NCBI RefSeq assembly: GCF_030053775.1
Contig: NZ_CP125669.1
Location: 1 to 64,000, forward strand
Direction: 5' to 3'
DNA length: 64,000 bases
Source: Acinetobacter corruptisaponis
GTDB taxonomy: Bacteria; Pseudomonadota; Gammaproteobacteria; Pseudomonadales; Moraxellaceae
In this document: piece by piece, positions 10,083 through 18,707 of the stretch
Layout: every line of letters starts with the position of its first letter
Numbering within the stretch: position 1 is the stretch's first letter
Made by a program: the position numbers and the translations under genes
The notes under the pieces: generated by a model
Database searches by the model: none
Seen by the model: only the letters and a program-made list of their open reading frames with translations
What the model was told of the DNA's origin: nothing

Positions 10083-11588
10083 ATGGATGACGAAAACATA
10101 ATACAAACTGATGCACCTGAGATGGATAAGGATGGTGCAAGTAGTGACTTAAATAGTACCCCATTTAAATCAGTTAGCCAATCTATTGATGATGTTGCTG
10201 AGGCAATCATTGAGCAATTATTAGGGGATGAACGCCTAAAAAAGTTGTTCAATCGACCTCAGAACAATGATCAACGAAGAAACCGACGAATGTTCGGAAG
10301 GCAAAAAAATAAGGAACAGCAACATTTATTACTAGAGGACTTAGTTGCCCAAGATAATAATGGTCTAGCATTGAGTATCAAGACTGACCAATTTGCGAAA
10401 GAATATTTACAGGTTGTCGATATTTTATATCGGGAACTTGAAGCAGAGTATGATGATTTTCCAGTTAAACATCATAAAACAAATCCTTATCTACAACGGC
10501 TTCTAGTGGGTGATAGCTGGAACTTGCAGACTTTAATGCGGATAGAAGTTTTTATGCTGACTTTATTACAGCAAAGTACGCCTGCATTTTTATATTCTAA
10601 AGAGCAAATGCCACAGATAAAGCTTGAAAGTTCCAAACAGTTAGAACAAAGAGTGACTCGTTTAGGTCGAGAGTTTTTATTTCTTTGGAGCGAAATGGAC
10701 TTTATAAAACAATTGAACGGAGGTTACTTTACCCGCAATGTGCAGCTTCTTGCAGATTTCTTTTGGCACCAAGATCCTTCAATCAAAAAATTTAGTGGAT
10801 TTAAAATCATAAAAAGGGACGCAAATCCCGAGTCATTAGAAGAGTTAAGTAATCTGTTCATTAAGCTTGTAGAGTTTGCTCGAAGAGGTAAGTTTCAACC
10901 TAATATAATGGATAACCGTCCAAGAGCTGGAGTCGTTGAACCTGTTGCTGAAATCGTCAAACCAAGCTCTATTGCGATGACTAAAGACTGGATTAAACGG
11001 TCACAACAACTGCGGGAGGCTATTGACTATTTCAGAAGGTATAAACAAAAAAATATTGTTCTATATCGTTTTCAAATACAGTTAGAACTTAAAAATAGTA
11101 AAGTGCCTTATGAGCAATTCCAGAAGTTTTTTGGCATAGTAAATAAGAAAGCAGTTAGACCACAGGGGTTCAAAGGGTATTTGGATTTCTTGTACTTTTG
11201 GAAAGAAAATTTTATTACCCAAGACCTTATACAGGATATGATTATTATTCTTGATGCTAGTTCTCTCATAGATATACCTGAACAAGATGATCAAAAAGCA
11301 AAGCTTCGGGACATTCCTGCTGAATTCTTTGAATACATGCGAATGACTCTAAATGAGAATTCCGTAATTTTTGGAGATCAGAAACCTGTTTTAGAGCTTT
11401 ATCCTATTCCTGTTATGCAAGGTAAGGTTTGGAATATGCCAGCAGAACTCATGATCGAAACAGGTGATAAGGAAAAAAGGGCATTTTTTGAGAATCATAT
11501 TTTGCCTTACTTCGTGTATATGGAAATATTTGATGTAGATTATTCTGATGACATTAAAAATCGTTTTAAGCGAGGGCAGAAGAGTTAA
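10083..11588 (+). CDS. Hypothetical protein, island-borne
   Basis: Protein of 501 aa that I do not recognise. The N-terminal 70 residues are acidic and low-complexity, followed by a basic patch (RPQNNDQRRNRRMFGRQKNK, about 75-94) that could contact nucleic acid; the rest looks mainly alpha-helical with many Leu/Phe. No membrane segment or signal peptide. The ATG at 10083 is preferred over an in-frame TTG at 10050; the ribosome-binding site is weak for both. It is the first gene of the island after the tRNA and is followed by 489 gene-free bases, so it is probably transcribed alone. A role in maintenance or in cargo function cannot be told apart. Confidence 0.6.
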   Translation: MDDENIIQTDAPEMDKDGASSDLNSTPFKSVSQSIDDVAEAIIEQLLGDERLKKLFNRPQNNDQRRNRRMFGRQKNKEQQHLLLEDLVAQDNNGLALSIKTDQFAKEYLQVVDILYRELEAEYDDFPVKHHKTNPYLQRLLVGDSWNLQTLMRIEVFMLTLLQQSTPAFLYSKEQMPQIKLESSKQLEQRVTRLGREFLFLWSEMDFIKQLNGGYFTRNVQLLADFFWHQDPSIKKFSGFKIIKRDANPESLEELSNLFIKLVEFARRGKFQPNIMDNRPRAGVVEPVAEIVKPSSIAMTKDWIKRSQQLREAIDYFRRYKQKNIVLYRFQIQLELKNSKVPYEQFQKFFGIVNKKAVRPQGFKGYLDFLYFWKENFITQDLIQDMIIILDASSLIDIPEQDDQKAKLRDIPAEFFEYMRMTLNENSVIFGDQKPVLELYPIPVMQGKVWNMPAELMIETGDKEKRAFFENHILPYFVYMEIFDVDYSDDIKNRFKRGQKS

Positions 11589-12077
11589 GCTGTTCATGGG
11601 ATTTGATAGGATAAGGCAAAGTTTATGTAGTGACTGCATACAATAGGTATGCTGGTTTAAATTTACCAAGGAAACCGTAACTCTCACTTGCATTTCAGCT
11701 TAAATTGTAGTGCAGGAATAATATCATCGAATGGGTTCAAAGCCTTATAGCATAAGCCTTTTCCAGTCTATGTCATCAGTCATTTTCCATACTCATGATC
11801 TGAAGATTTTGCTAGGATTATAATTTAATTAATTATTATTAGATTACTCATAAATCAATTACTTATAAAAAATCTATCTAATAAATTCCTTACTTAAAAA
11901 GTATATCAATCGAACAATCATAAGAGTGTAACCATAAAATATTCATTCATAAAAACTTTACTATCCAAAAATTTAACGATTGAAATTTAAGAATTTTCAT
12001 AACTGATTCATCATGCCTTTGGGTAATTTATTACAGAGTCATCTTTCCTATGGTTCTAACCCATAGGAGATACATAC
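11589..12077. other. AT-rich leader before the Gp2-like gene
   Basis: Contains no convincing gene. Much of 11815-12000 is very AT-rich (runs of AATTATTATTAG and similar), which would suit a promoter or replication-origin region. It ends in the short hairpin described at 12047. Confidence 0.35.
12047..12070 (+). promoter_or_regulatory. Hairpin overlapping ribosome-binding site
   Basis: Perfect 7-bp inverted repeat CCTATGG-TTCTAAC-CCATAGG. Its 3' arm runs into the Shine-Dalgarno AGGAGA (12065-12070), 7 nt before the ATG of the Gp2-like gene. Folding would partly bury the ribosome-binding site, suggesting translational control of a replication-type protein; this is inference. Confidence 0.5.
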
Positions 12078-12917
12078 ATGAACCGTAATGAAATCCTGAT
12101 TCAGATTGAAGACTTGATGCTGGATGTTTGTTCAGGAAAATATCATTGGCAAGAAGCTGAATACGAGCTTGAGGATTATCGGGAAGTTGCTACTGATATT
12201 TATGATCCTGACCTTGAATATTCACCCATGCTCCAAGGCTACTTTGATTTGATGTCGATTAGCCGTTCATTAGATTTACATGGCAGAACAAAAAGAGATA
12301 GTTCGTTATTCCGTTCAAGGACTGATTTTATAGATTTCTGTGATGGCTTGCTGGATGAGCATGATCATTTTATCAGTAGGCATAAGCGACAACGCAAACG
12401 CAATTTCAAGGTATTAAAGAAGAATTTTGAGGACTTATTGGATCAGCATTGCAAACTGTTATTGGTACGTGTGGATGTGAGTTATTTATATGATGCTAAT
12501 AAGGATATTCGCCAGTTTGATGCTGACCTGCATACTTTCCGTCGTCTTATTCATCTTCGGCAGGATTACTTTGAGCATGTACTGGATTATTCATGGGCAA
12601 TTGAACAGGGACGGAACAAAGGCTATCACTGTCATTTTCTTTTTATTTATAACGGTTCAAAACACATGCGTGATGGATACTTTGCTGAACAGATAAGTAA
12701 AACTTGGTTAGATGTTACCGATGATGATGGCTGTTACTTTAGTTGTAATCGCAAAAGCCACAAGGACAATTATCTCAGACAAGGCACTTTGGGTATTGGC
12801 ACGATTCAACGTAAGGACGTGGAAAAAGCCTTGAATGCTATTGGTTACTTGGCAAGTGCGGATAAGGAAGATCAGCATTTACGAGCAAAAATTAAGGGAA
12901 TGCGTTGCTTTGGATAA
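12078..12917 (+). CDS. Inovirus-type Gp2 / YagK-YfjJ family protein
   Basis: 279-aa protein of the family found in filamentous-phage-like elements, P4-like satellites and small plasmids, thought to act in replication. It has a histidine pair His184-Cys185-His186 in a hydrophobic strand (GYHCHFLFIYNG), the pattern of an HUH endonuclease metal site, and a later tyrosine/lysine segment (IGYLASADKEDQHLRAK, about 256-272) where the nicking Tyr could lie. The N-terminal third is acidic and helical. Start is ATG with AGGAGA upstream. It heads the series alpA, zinc-ribbon, DUF932, YqaJ and RDF, all on the plus strand. Catalytic nicking is inferred, not shown. Confidence 0.7.
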   Translation: MNRNEILIQIEDLMLDVCSGKYHWQEAEYELEDYREVATDIYDPDLEYSPMLQGYFDLMSISRSLDLHGRTKRDSSLFRSRTDFIDFCDGLLDEHDHFISRHKRQRKRNFKVLKKNFEDLLDQHCKLLLVRVDVSYLYDANKDIRQFDADLHTFRRLIHLRQDYFEHVLDYSWAIEQGRNKGYHCHFLFIYNGSKHMRDGYFAEQISKTWLDVTDDDGCYFSCNRKSHKDNYLRQGTLGIGTIQRKDVEKALNAIGYLASADKEDQHLRAKIKGMRCFG

Positions 12918-13103
12918 ATGTTGATTCCAAAAAATCAAAGCCACACACTATAAACATGAATGTTTATTTCATATATTCATTTTTTGGCTTGAGTCATGTG
13001 GGGATGTTGGGTCAATTCATCTCATGGGTTGCAGTAAAAAAATACGGTATGCCGATTTGTATTGAGGAAGACCCCTCTCAACTACATTACTGGGAGTACC
13101 CAC

Positions 13104-13334
13104 ATGACCAATCTCGTTGAATACCAATATCGTATCCTGAACATCAAAGCAGTGATTGAGATTACTGCACTGAGTCGTTCAACCATCTATGAAATGATCA
13201 ATCCGAAATCGAACTATTACGATGCCAATTTTCCCAAGCCGATTCATTTAACCCAGAATCGGGTTGGCTGGGTATCGCAGGAAATCTATGATTGGCTTGA
13301 ATCAAAAATCGCCCAACGATCAGAGGCACACTGA
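13104..13334 (+). CDS. AlpA family transcriptional regulator
   Basis: 76-aa MerR-like helix-turn-helix protein of the AlpA/phage excisionase type: RILNIKAVIEITALSRSTIYEMIN then FPKPIHLTQNRVGWVSQEIYDWLESKIAQR. AlpA proteins switch on prophage-like excision or satellite genes. The ATG at 13104 is chosen because GGGAG lies 7 nt upstream; an in-frame ATG at 13062 would add 14 unrelated residues. It sits between the Gp2-like gene and the recombination genes and is followed by a terminator, so it is probably its own unit. Confidence 0.82.
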   Translation: MTNLVEYQYRILNIKAVIEITALSRSTIYEMINPKSNYYDANFPKPIHLTQNRVGWVSQEIYDWLESKIAQRSEAH

Positions 13335-13455
13335 TCCACCCTGATACGGCTACATGGTTGAATCGCAACGAACTGGCATGATCCCAAAAAATCACAGATA
13401 TACATCATTAACATGAAGATTGAATGTTTTCTTTTTCCCTTACATTCAAAAACAT

Positions 13456-13482
13456 AGGCTTGCCGATTGGTAAGCCTTTTTT
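13456..13482 (+). terminator. Terminator after alpA
   Basis: AGGCTTGCC/GGTAAGCCT stem with TTTTTT tail. It is 121 nt past the AlpA stop and 20 nt before the next gene's start. Confidence 0.7.
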
Positions 13483-13502
13483 CATTTAATGAGGATTATC
13501 CT

Positions 13503-13769
13503 ATGAATATTACATGCCCATATTGCTATTCAGCCAATGTTAGCCGTGCAACTACACAGCCATCAGGCAATAACAGTTTTTCTTCAATGGCAGGTGCAGG
13601 AATTGGTGCAAGCCTTGCCAAAAGTTTGCCTACACCATTTTCACCATTACTGGGTGGGCTAGCTGGTGCAGTGGTGGGTGGCTTGATTGATAGTTTGGTT
13701 CAACCATCCCAACCACAGCAGCCTACCGCTTATTTCCATTGCAACAATTGCCAGCACAATTTCAACTAG
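13503..13769 (+). CDS. Zinc-ribbon protein with glycine-zipper core
   Basis: 88-aa protein with a split zinc ribbon: Cys5-x2-Cys8 at the start (CPYC) and Cys80-x2-Cys83 at the end (CNNC). Between them is a Gly/Ala-rich hydrophobic stretch (MAGAGIGASLAKSL... LGGLAGAVVGGLIDSL) resembling a glycine-zipper membrane or oligomerisation segment. The ATG at 13503 has GAGGAT upstream. It is 18 nt before the DUF932 gene, so the two are probably one operon. Function unknown; such small proteins are common in Acinetobacter plasmid/island modules. Confidence 0.6.
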   Translation: MNITCPYCYSANVSRATTQPSGNNSFSSMAGAGIGASLAKSLPTPFSPLLGGLAGAVVGGLIDSLVQPSQPQQPTAYFHCNNCQHNFN

Positions 13770-13787
13770 GGACAGGAGGAAATCATC

Positions 13788-14822
13788 ATGGCACATCAAC
13801 TTGAACAAATGGCGTATGTCGGTGAAACTCCGTGGCATGGTCTGGGTAATCAACTCAGTCCACATCAACCGATTGAAGTCTGGGCACAGCAGGCAGGCAT
13901 GGATTGGCGTATTGAATCATCCAATGTCAGTTACATGGCAAAGAATGATCGGGGACAAAGCATCATCCTGCCGTATGAGGAACAACGTGTCTTATACCGT
14001 TCTGATACCCATGCACCTTTATCGGTGGTCAGCCAACGCTTTCAGGAAGTTCAACCCAAAGAAATCCTTGAATTCTATCGTGATCTGACCGAGCAATCAG
14101 GCTTTGAACTGGAAACCGCAGGGGTACTCAAAGGTGGTAAAAAGTTCTGGGCTTTGGCACGTACAGGACAAAGTACAGCGCTCAAGGGAAAGGATGTCAG
14201 CAATGGCTATATTCTTCTCGCTACAGCCTGTGATGGTACGCTTGCCACAACGGCACAATTTACTTCAATCCGTGTGGTGTGTAACAACACTTTGGCAATC
14301 GCCTTACGCAATGGCAGTACCAGTGCAGGGGTGGTGAAAGTTCCACACAGTACCCGATTTGATGCGGAAAAGGTCAAACAGCAACTGGGTATTTCCGTTC
14401 GTGCATGGGATGAGCATATGTATGAAATGAAACAACTGAGTCAGCGTAAAGTCACCCAACAGGAAGCGGCTGCTTACTTTGATGCGGTGTTTAATAATAC
14501 CAGTCTAAGCATTGCTGAACAGGATGACAGCATTATCCAGTTCTACCGCAATGTGGCAAATGAAGCCAATGCAACCAATAAAACTGAACCGAATGGACGA
14601 GCCATGTCGAAAGTCATGGATATGTTTAATGGTCAGGGACGGGGTGCAGAACTCAGTTCAGCCCAAGGTACAGCCTATGGCTTGCTGTGTAGCATCACAG
14701 AGTTTGTCGATCACGAACGTCGAGCCATGAGTACCGATCACCGACTGGATTCAGCATGGTTTGGTACAGGTGCAGCCATGAAACAGCGAGGTCTGGAACA
14801 GGCACTCAGAATGGTGGTCTAA
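13788..14822 (+). CDS. DUF932 domain protein
   Basis: 344-aa protein of the phage/plasmid-like DUF932 family, recognised from MAYVGETPWHGLGNQL at the start, ALARTG, LLATACDGTLATTAQFTSIRVVCNNTL in the middle and FNGQGRGAELSSAQGTAYGLLCSITEFVDHERR near the end. Function unknown, but the family nearly always travels with mobile-element replication or recombination genes, and here it directly precedes a YqaJ nuclease. GACAGGAGG supplies a strong ribosome-binding site 9 nt before the ATG. Followed by a terminator. Confidence 0.85.
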   Translation: MAHQLEQMAYVGETPWHGLGNQLSPHQPIEVWAQQAGMDWRIESSNVSYMAKNDRGQSIILPYEEQRVLYRSDTHAPLSVVSQRFQEVQPKEILEFYRDLTEQSGFELETAGVLKGGKKFWALARTGQSTALKGKDVSNGYILLATACDGTLATTAQFTSIRVVCNNTLAIALRNGSTSAGVVKVPHSTRFDAEKVKQQLGISVRAWDEHMYEMKQLSQRKVTQQEAAAYFDAVFNNTSLSIAEQDDSIIQFYRNVANEANATNKTEPNGRAMSKVMDMFNGQGRGAELSSAQGTAYGLLCSITEFVDHERRAMSTDHRLDSAWFGTGAAMKQRGLEQALRMVV

Positions 14823-14911
14823 CTTTGGTTGGATTTGAGCTAATCAAATTAGCCTAAGGAATATACCCATTGCTTAAATCCTATATTTCCCTCTACCCAA
14901 AACTCCCTTTT

Positions 14912-14940
14912 GCCACATCGCCCTGATGTGGCTTTTTTTA
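14912..14940 (+). terminator. Terminator after DUF932 gene
   Basis: GCCACATC/GATGTGGC stem around GCCCT with TTTTTTTA tail. Confidence 0.8.
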
Positions 14941-14977
14941 TGCCGCAATTTTAATTTTTACAGACATGGAGTATCTC

Positions 14978-16027
14978 ATGAACCATATCGTTGAACCACA
15001 AAGCAGTAAATCCATACCACATTTACCGTTAGCTAAACCTAATCCCAGTCGTGCCAAACGGCTTGCTAAAACCAAAGGTATGAGCCGTGAACAATGGCTA
15101 CAAGTCAGAAAACAGGGGATTGGTAGTAGTGATGCCGCAGCAGCCTGTGGGCTTAATCCGAACATGAGCATGCTGGAACTATGGATGATTAAAACAGGAC
15201 GGATGCAGAACCAACCAGATCAACCAACTCAAAACAGTTATTCACCCTTATATTGGGGCAATCAGCTTGAACCCCTGATTGCCAATTATTACCAGCACAA
15301 GACAGGTCATAAGGTACGTAAGGTCAATGCGGTGTTACAGCATCCTGATCCTGACAAGCACTTTATGTTGGCCAATCTGGACTATGCCGTTGTGGGCTGT
15401 GATGAAGTACAGATATTGGAATGTAAATCTGTCGGTGAATGGGGAACCAAACTGTGGCGTGATGGTGTGCCTTTATACGTGATTATTCAGGTACAGCACC
15501 AACTGGCAGTCACAGGCAAACAGGCAGCACATATCTGTGCCTTGATCTGTGGACATGAAGCCAAGATTTTTAAGGTGGAACGCAATGAAATTGTGATCAA
15601 TCGAATCATAGCTTCTGAACGGATATTCTGGAACTGTGTAGAAAATGACACGCCACCGAGTGTTGATGCCAGTGAATCGGCAGCCAAAGCCTTGCAACTA
15701 CTTTACCCACAACACATCCCTTTACAGACCGTTGATTTTTCTACACTAGAGGGTGTCGATCAACTGTTTACCGACCTACTGCATGAGGAAAAACAACTGG
15801 CACAGCACCAGACCAAATATGACTATCTCAAGCATCGGATTCAGGCATTAATGAAAGATGCCGAGAAAGCCATATTCACTCAAGGCACTGTGACATGGAA
15901 GAAGTCGAAAGACAGTGTGGTACTGGATCAAAAAGCATTGTTACAGGCACAGCCTGAACTACTGCAACAGTACCCACAACCCCGACAAGGCAGCAGACGA
16001 TTTAATGTTTATCCTGCAACAACCTAA
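14978..16027 (+). CDS. YqaJ-like viral recombinase / exonuclease
   Basis: 349-aa PD-(D/E)XK nuclease of the YqaJ/lambda-exonuclease type, which resects double-stranded ends for single-strand annealing. Motifs visible are GIGSSDAAAACGLNP (49-52 GSSD), WGNQLEP with Glu98, LANLDYAV with Asp135, LECK with Glu148 and Lys150, and the following QVQHQL (171-176). The ATG at 14978 is preferred because GGAG lies 6 nt upstream; an ATG at 14966 overlaps that site. No annealing-protein partner is evident nearby unless the DUF932 or RDF-like protein fills that role. Confidence 0.88.
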   Translation: MNHIVEPQSSKSIPHLPLAKPNPSRAKRLAKTKGMSREQWLQVRKQGIGSSDAAAACGLNPNMSMLELWMIKTGRMQNQPDQPTQNSYSPLYWGNQLEPLIANYYQHKTGHKVRKVNAVLQHPDPDKHFMLANLDYAVVGCDEVQILECKSVGEWGTKLWRDGVPLYVIIQVQHQLAVTGKQAAHICALICGHEAKIFKVERNEIVINRIIASERIFWNCVENDTPPSVDASESAAKALQLLYPQHIPLQTVDFSTLEGVDQLFTDLLHEEKQLAQHQTKYDYLKHRIQALMKDAEKAIFTQGTVTWKKSKDSVVLDQKALLQAQPELLQQYPQPRQGSRRFNVYPATT

Positions 16028-16107
16028 ATCACCTGACTAAACCGTTTTAGACCTATTTCCATCACACACCACATCAACCCATTTTATTTCCCTAAATTTA
16101 AAATTTG

Positions 16108-16170
16108 TGCAAAGCCACCCCGTTTGCCCTTTCTCCAGTGATGAAGAAAGGGCGGTGGAGCAGCTTTGCA
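16108..16170 (+). promoter_or_regulatory. Long imperfect hairpin before RDF gene
   Basis: Three consecutive paired blocks nest in one stem: TGCAAAGC/GCTTTGCA (16108-16115 with 16163-16170), CACC/GGTG and GCCCTTTCT/AGAAAGGGC (16126-16134 with 16145-16153), about 21 bp in total with one bulge on each side. It lies in the 287-nt gap between YqaJ and the RDF-like gene, with no T-run, so it is more likely a leader structure or protein-binding site than a terminator. Confidence 0.5.
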
Positions 16171-16314
16171 TGAAACACTTGAACATCGCACTACAGTTTC
16201 TCCCATGACCGAATATTCAACAGGTTTTTTTATTTCATCAATTTTGAGGTGAGGGAGCGGTGCATTCAATGGATTTGGGGAATCCGTAAATAAATGCAAT
16301 AAAGGATAATCACC

Positions 16315-17211
16315 ATGATTAAAGGTTTAGCAATTACCCCACCTGTATTGGGGCGTATCAGTATTGGCAAGATCGTTGAAAAGAATGGCAAGCGTCTGCC
16401 TGAAAAGGATGACCAGTTTACCATCACTAGCCAAATCCAGACTAAGGATGGTTGGGTGAAACATCCACTGGATGAGCAGCTTCGGGCAAAGGCACAAAAC
16501 CAAAAATTGAGAACCATTCCAGTGCGGATGATTTTTAATGAACCTGAACTGAATCTGAGAGCAGAATATAGCTTGTTTGACCGCCAGACTGGGCGACCAG
16601 TGTGTACAGGCAATGGTGAAACCTGTCAGCGTCTTGGACAGAACGGCATTGAACAACATCCATGCCCATCACCTGATTTATGCCCACTCGCACAAGGTGG
16701 GCTGTGTAAACCTTATGGCAGATTGTATGTCAATCTGGATGAATCGGATGAGTTTGGCACATTCATTTTTAGAACCACAGGTTTTAACAGTATTCGGACG
16801 CTGGCAGCACGGCTGAGTTACTACTATGCGGCATCGGGTAACTTATTGTCCTGTTTACCATTACAGCTTACTTTACGAGGGAAAAGCACCACACAAAGCT
16901 ATCGTACTCCAATCTACTACGTGGACTTAACTTTACGTGATGGCGTGAATTTACAGGATGCGATTACCTCAGCTAAGCAGATAGATGAACAAAGCAAGGC
17001 AGTAGGATTTTATCAGGAGGCACTGGACTTTGTGGCAAGACAAGGCTATGGCAATGCCAGCTTTGAGGTGGGTGGTGATGAGGGAATGGATATTGTGGAG
17101 GAGTTTTATACAGAGGAAGCGAAATCTGAGCAACATCAGCAAAGGCATGATTTAACTCATGTTCAGGATATCCAGAAAGGCTTGCAGCAGTCAGTGCAGG
17201 CATTAAATTAA
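16315..17211 (+). CDS. Gp3-like recombination directionality factor homologue
   Basis: 298-aa protein usually annotated as hydrolase or metal-binding protein in Acinetobacter and resembling the Gp3-like recombination directionality factors of serine-integrase phages. A cysteine cluster (Cys97, Cys104, Cys117, Cys123, Cys131 in CTGNGETC... CPSPDLCPLAQGGLC) could bind zinc. The middle (FRTTGFNSIRTLAARLSYYYAASG, then LTLRGKSTTQSYRTPIYYVDLTLR) fits that family. The C-terminal 45 nt, encoding DIQKGLQQSVQALN, recur elsewhere in this window. No serine integrase is present, so the partner is unknown. RBS AAAGGA upstream. Confidence 0.65.
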   Translation: MIKGLAITPPVLGRISIGKIVEKNGKRLPEKDDQFTITSQIQTKDGWVKHPLDEQLRAKAQNQKLRTIPVRMIFNEPELNLRAEYSLFDRQTGRPVCTGNGETCQRLGQNGIEQHPCPSPDLCPLAQGGLCKPYGRLYVNLDESDEFGTFIFRTTGFNSIRTLAARLSYYYAASGNLLSCLPLQLTLRGKSTTQSYRTPIYYVDLTLRDGVNLQDAITSAKQIDEQSKAVGFYQEALDFVARQGYGNASFEVGGDEGMDIVEEFYTEEAKSEQHQQRHDLTHVQDIQKGLQQSVQALN

Positions 17212-17244
17212 ATATAGTTGGAGGCTACAAGCCTCCAACTATAT
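17212..17244. terminator. Bidirectional terminator hairpin
   Basis: Perfect 15-bp stem ATATAGTTGGAGGCT/AGCCTCCAACTATAT with a 3-nt loop, starting at the RDF stop codon and lying 19 nt beyond the end of the convergent SDR gene. Confidence 0.75.
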
Positions 17245-17263
17245 TCATATTACTCTTTTTTTT

Positions 17264-18058
17264 CTATAAGTTTTGTTGCTTAATTCCTTTTCTACGCCAA
17301 GTGTTCATTTGTGTCGCTGCAACAGATGGAAACGAGTTTGCAAGTTTAGCCAAAATACCACGCATTTGTGGAAGTATAATTTCTAAAGTTTTTTTTACCA
17401 AAGCGACATTTACAATCGCATCTACTACTTCATCAACCGTTAATGCACGACGACCTGAAAAGGTTAATGCAGCTTGTACTTTATCTTTCTGCTGATCTAA
17501 TATTGGAGTCTGCACGGCATCTGGACAAATTGCAGTGACAGATATCCCTAATTCAGCCAACTCCATTCCTGCTGCTATTGAGTAACTACGCACTGCAAAT
17601 TTACTGGCGCTATATAAAGATAATCCTGGCACAGGCGATAAAGCTGCTAGAGATACAATATTTATAATATGTCCGCTACCTTGGGCTTTCATCGTTTGTA
17701 GAACAGATTGAGTACCCAATATTGTACCTTTAAGATTAATATCAAAGTGTAAATCGACTTCTTGTGGCGAGCTATCAATAACCCAATTTTCTTTTAAGAC
17801 ACCCGCCACATTGCATAAAACATCAAGTTTGTTCCATTTCATTAGAACTTGATTGATAGTTTTTTGCCAATTATCGAAATCACGAACATCTAACTTCTGT
17901 ATTAATATCTGCTTGGAACTATAACTTTTATACAAATTGCGTAAGCTTTCAAAATTAATATCGCAGACGCATACTTGATGCCCATTTTGTAAAAGACGAT
18001 GGCTTAAAGCTAGCCCAATCCCTGAAGCTGCACCTGTAATAGGAAATACCGTACTCAT
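17264..18058 (-). CDS. SDR family oxidoreductase
   Basis: 264-aa classical short-chain dehydrogenase. Rossmann motif TGAASGIG (8-15), NAG-like CNVAG (82-86), catalytic Ser136, Tyr149 and Lys153 (LYSASK). The C-terminal tail (ILPQMRGILAKLANSFPSVAATQMNTWRRKG) is typical of SDRs that act on hydrophobic alcohols. Substrate unknown. It faces the RDF-like gene across a strong hairpin and is followed upstream by an epimerase remnant and an alpha/beta hydrolase remnant; all look like cargo from a metabolic cluster broken by IS982. Confidence 0.85.
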   Translation of the reverse strand: MSTVFPITGAASGIGLALSHRLLQNGHQVCVCDINFESLRNLYKSYSSKQILIQKLDVRDFDNWQKTINQVLMKWNKLDVLCNVAGVLKENWVIDSSPQEVDLHFDINLKGTILGTQSVLQTMKAQGSGHIINIVSLAALSPVPGLSLYSASKFAVRSYSIAAGMELAELGISVTAICPDAVQTPILDQQKDKVQAALTFSGRRALTVDEVVDAIVNVALVKKTLEIILPQMRGILAKLANSFPSVAATQMNTWRRKGIKQQNL

Positions 18059-18120
18059 TTGATCATCCTTTTTTATTATCTTTTCGGAAGAGTTAAGTGA
18101 CCAAACTCTAAACTACAGGA

Positions 18121-18707
18121 CATTCATATTGTGATGCGAAGACTGCGAGTGAACATGCAGCACTTGCTGCACATAGTAGCGGTGAAATAGGATGTAGTAT
18201 TATTCGTCCAGGGGATGTGTACGGACCAGGTTCGAGACCTTGTGTCACTATCCCGCTTTCACTTATTAAAAAAAAATCAATTTATTTTACCTGCAAAAGG
18301 TCAGGGGATTTTTAGCCCTGTATATATCGATAATTTATTGGATGGTATTTTTGGAGTAGCGACACAGTCTCATACATCAGGGCAAATTTATAATATTACT
18401 GATGGGATAGATGTGAGCTGTTTGGATTTCTTTAGCCATCATTGGCGGTGGGCAGGAAAAAAAGAAAACCAGTTTTATTGGAAACGGGCTTAGCTAAAAG
18501 ATTAACCAAAAGCAGTGAATGGCTATTATCAAATATACTGAAACAAAACACAGAAATTAGTAGCAGTTCTCTTGCGATGTTAACGATAAACAGCGGCTAT
18601 TCAATTGATAAAATTCGAACTCAGGTGGGTTATGAACCCAAAATTAATCTTGTTGAGGGAATGCTTTTAACTGAAAAATGGTTACGAGATACTAAATTAT
18701 TATTTAT
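18121..18707 (+). pseudogene. NAD-dependent epimerase/dehydratase remnant
   Basis: The C-terminal half of an extended SDR can be followed through three frames: ASEHAALAAHSSGEIGCSIIRPGDVYGPGS (from 18146), then FSPVYIDNLLDGIFGVATQ after a slip near an A9 run (about 18270), then LAMLTINSGYSIDKIRTQVGYEP after a second slip near 18470. The N-terminal half is missing and an IS982 copy enters the last codons at 18708. Two frameshifts, a truncation and an IS make it non-functional. It resembles 3-beta-hydroxysteroid dehydrogenase/epimerase relatives. Confidence 0.7.
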
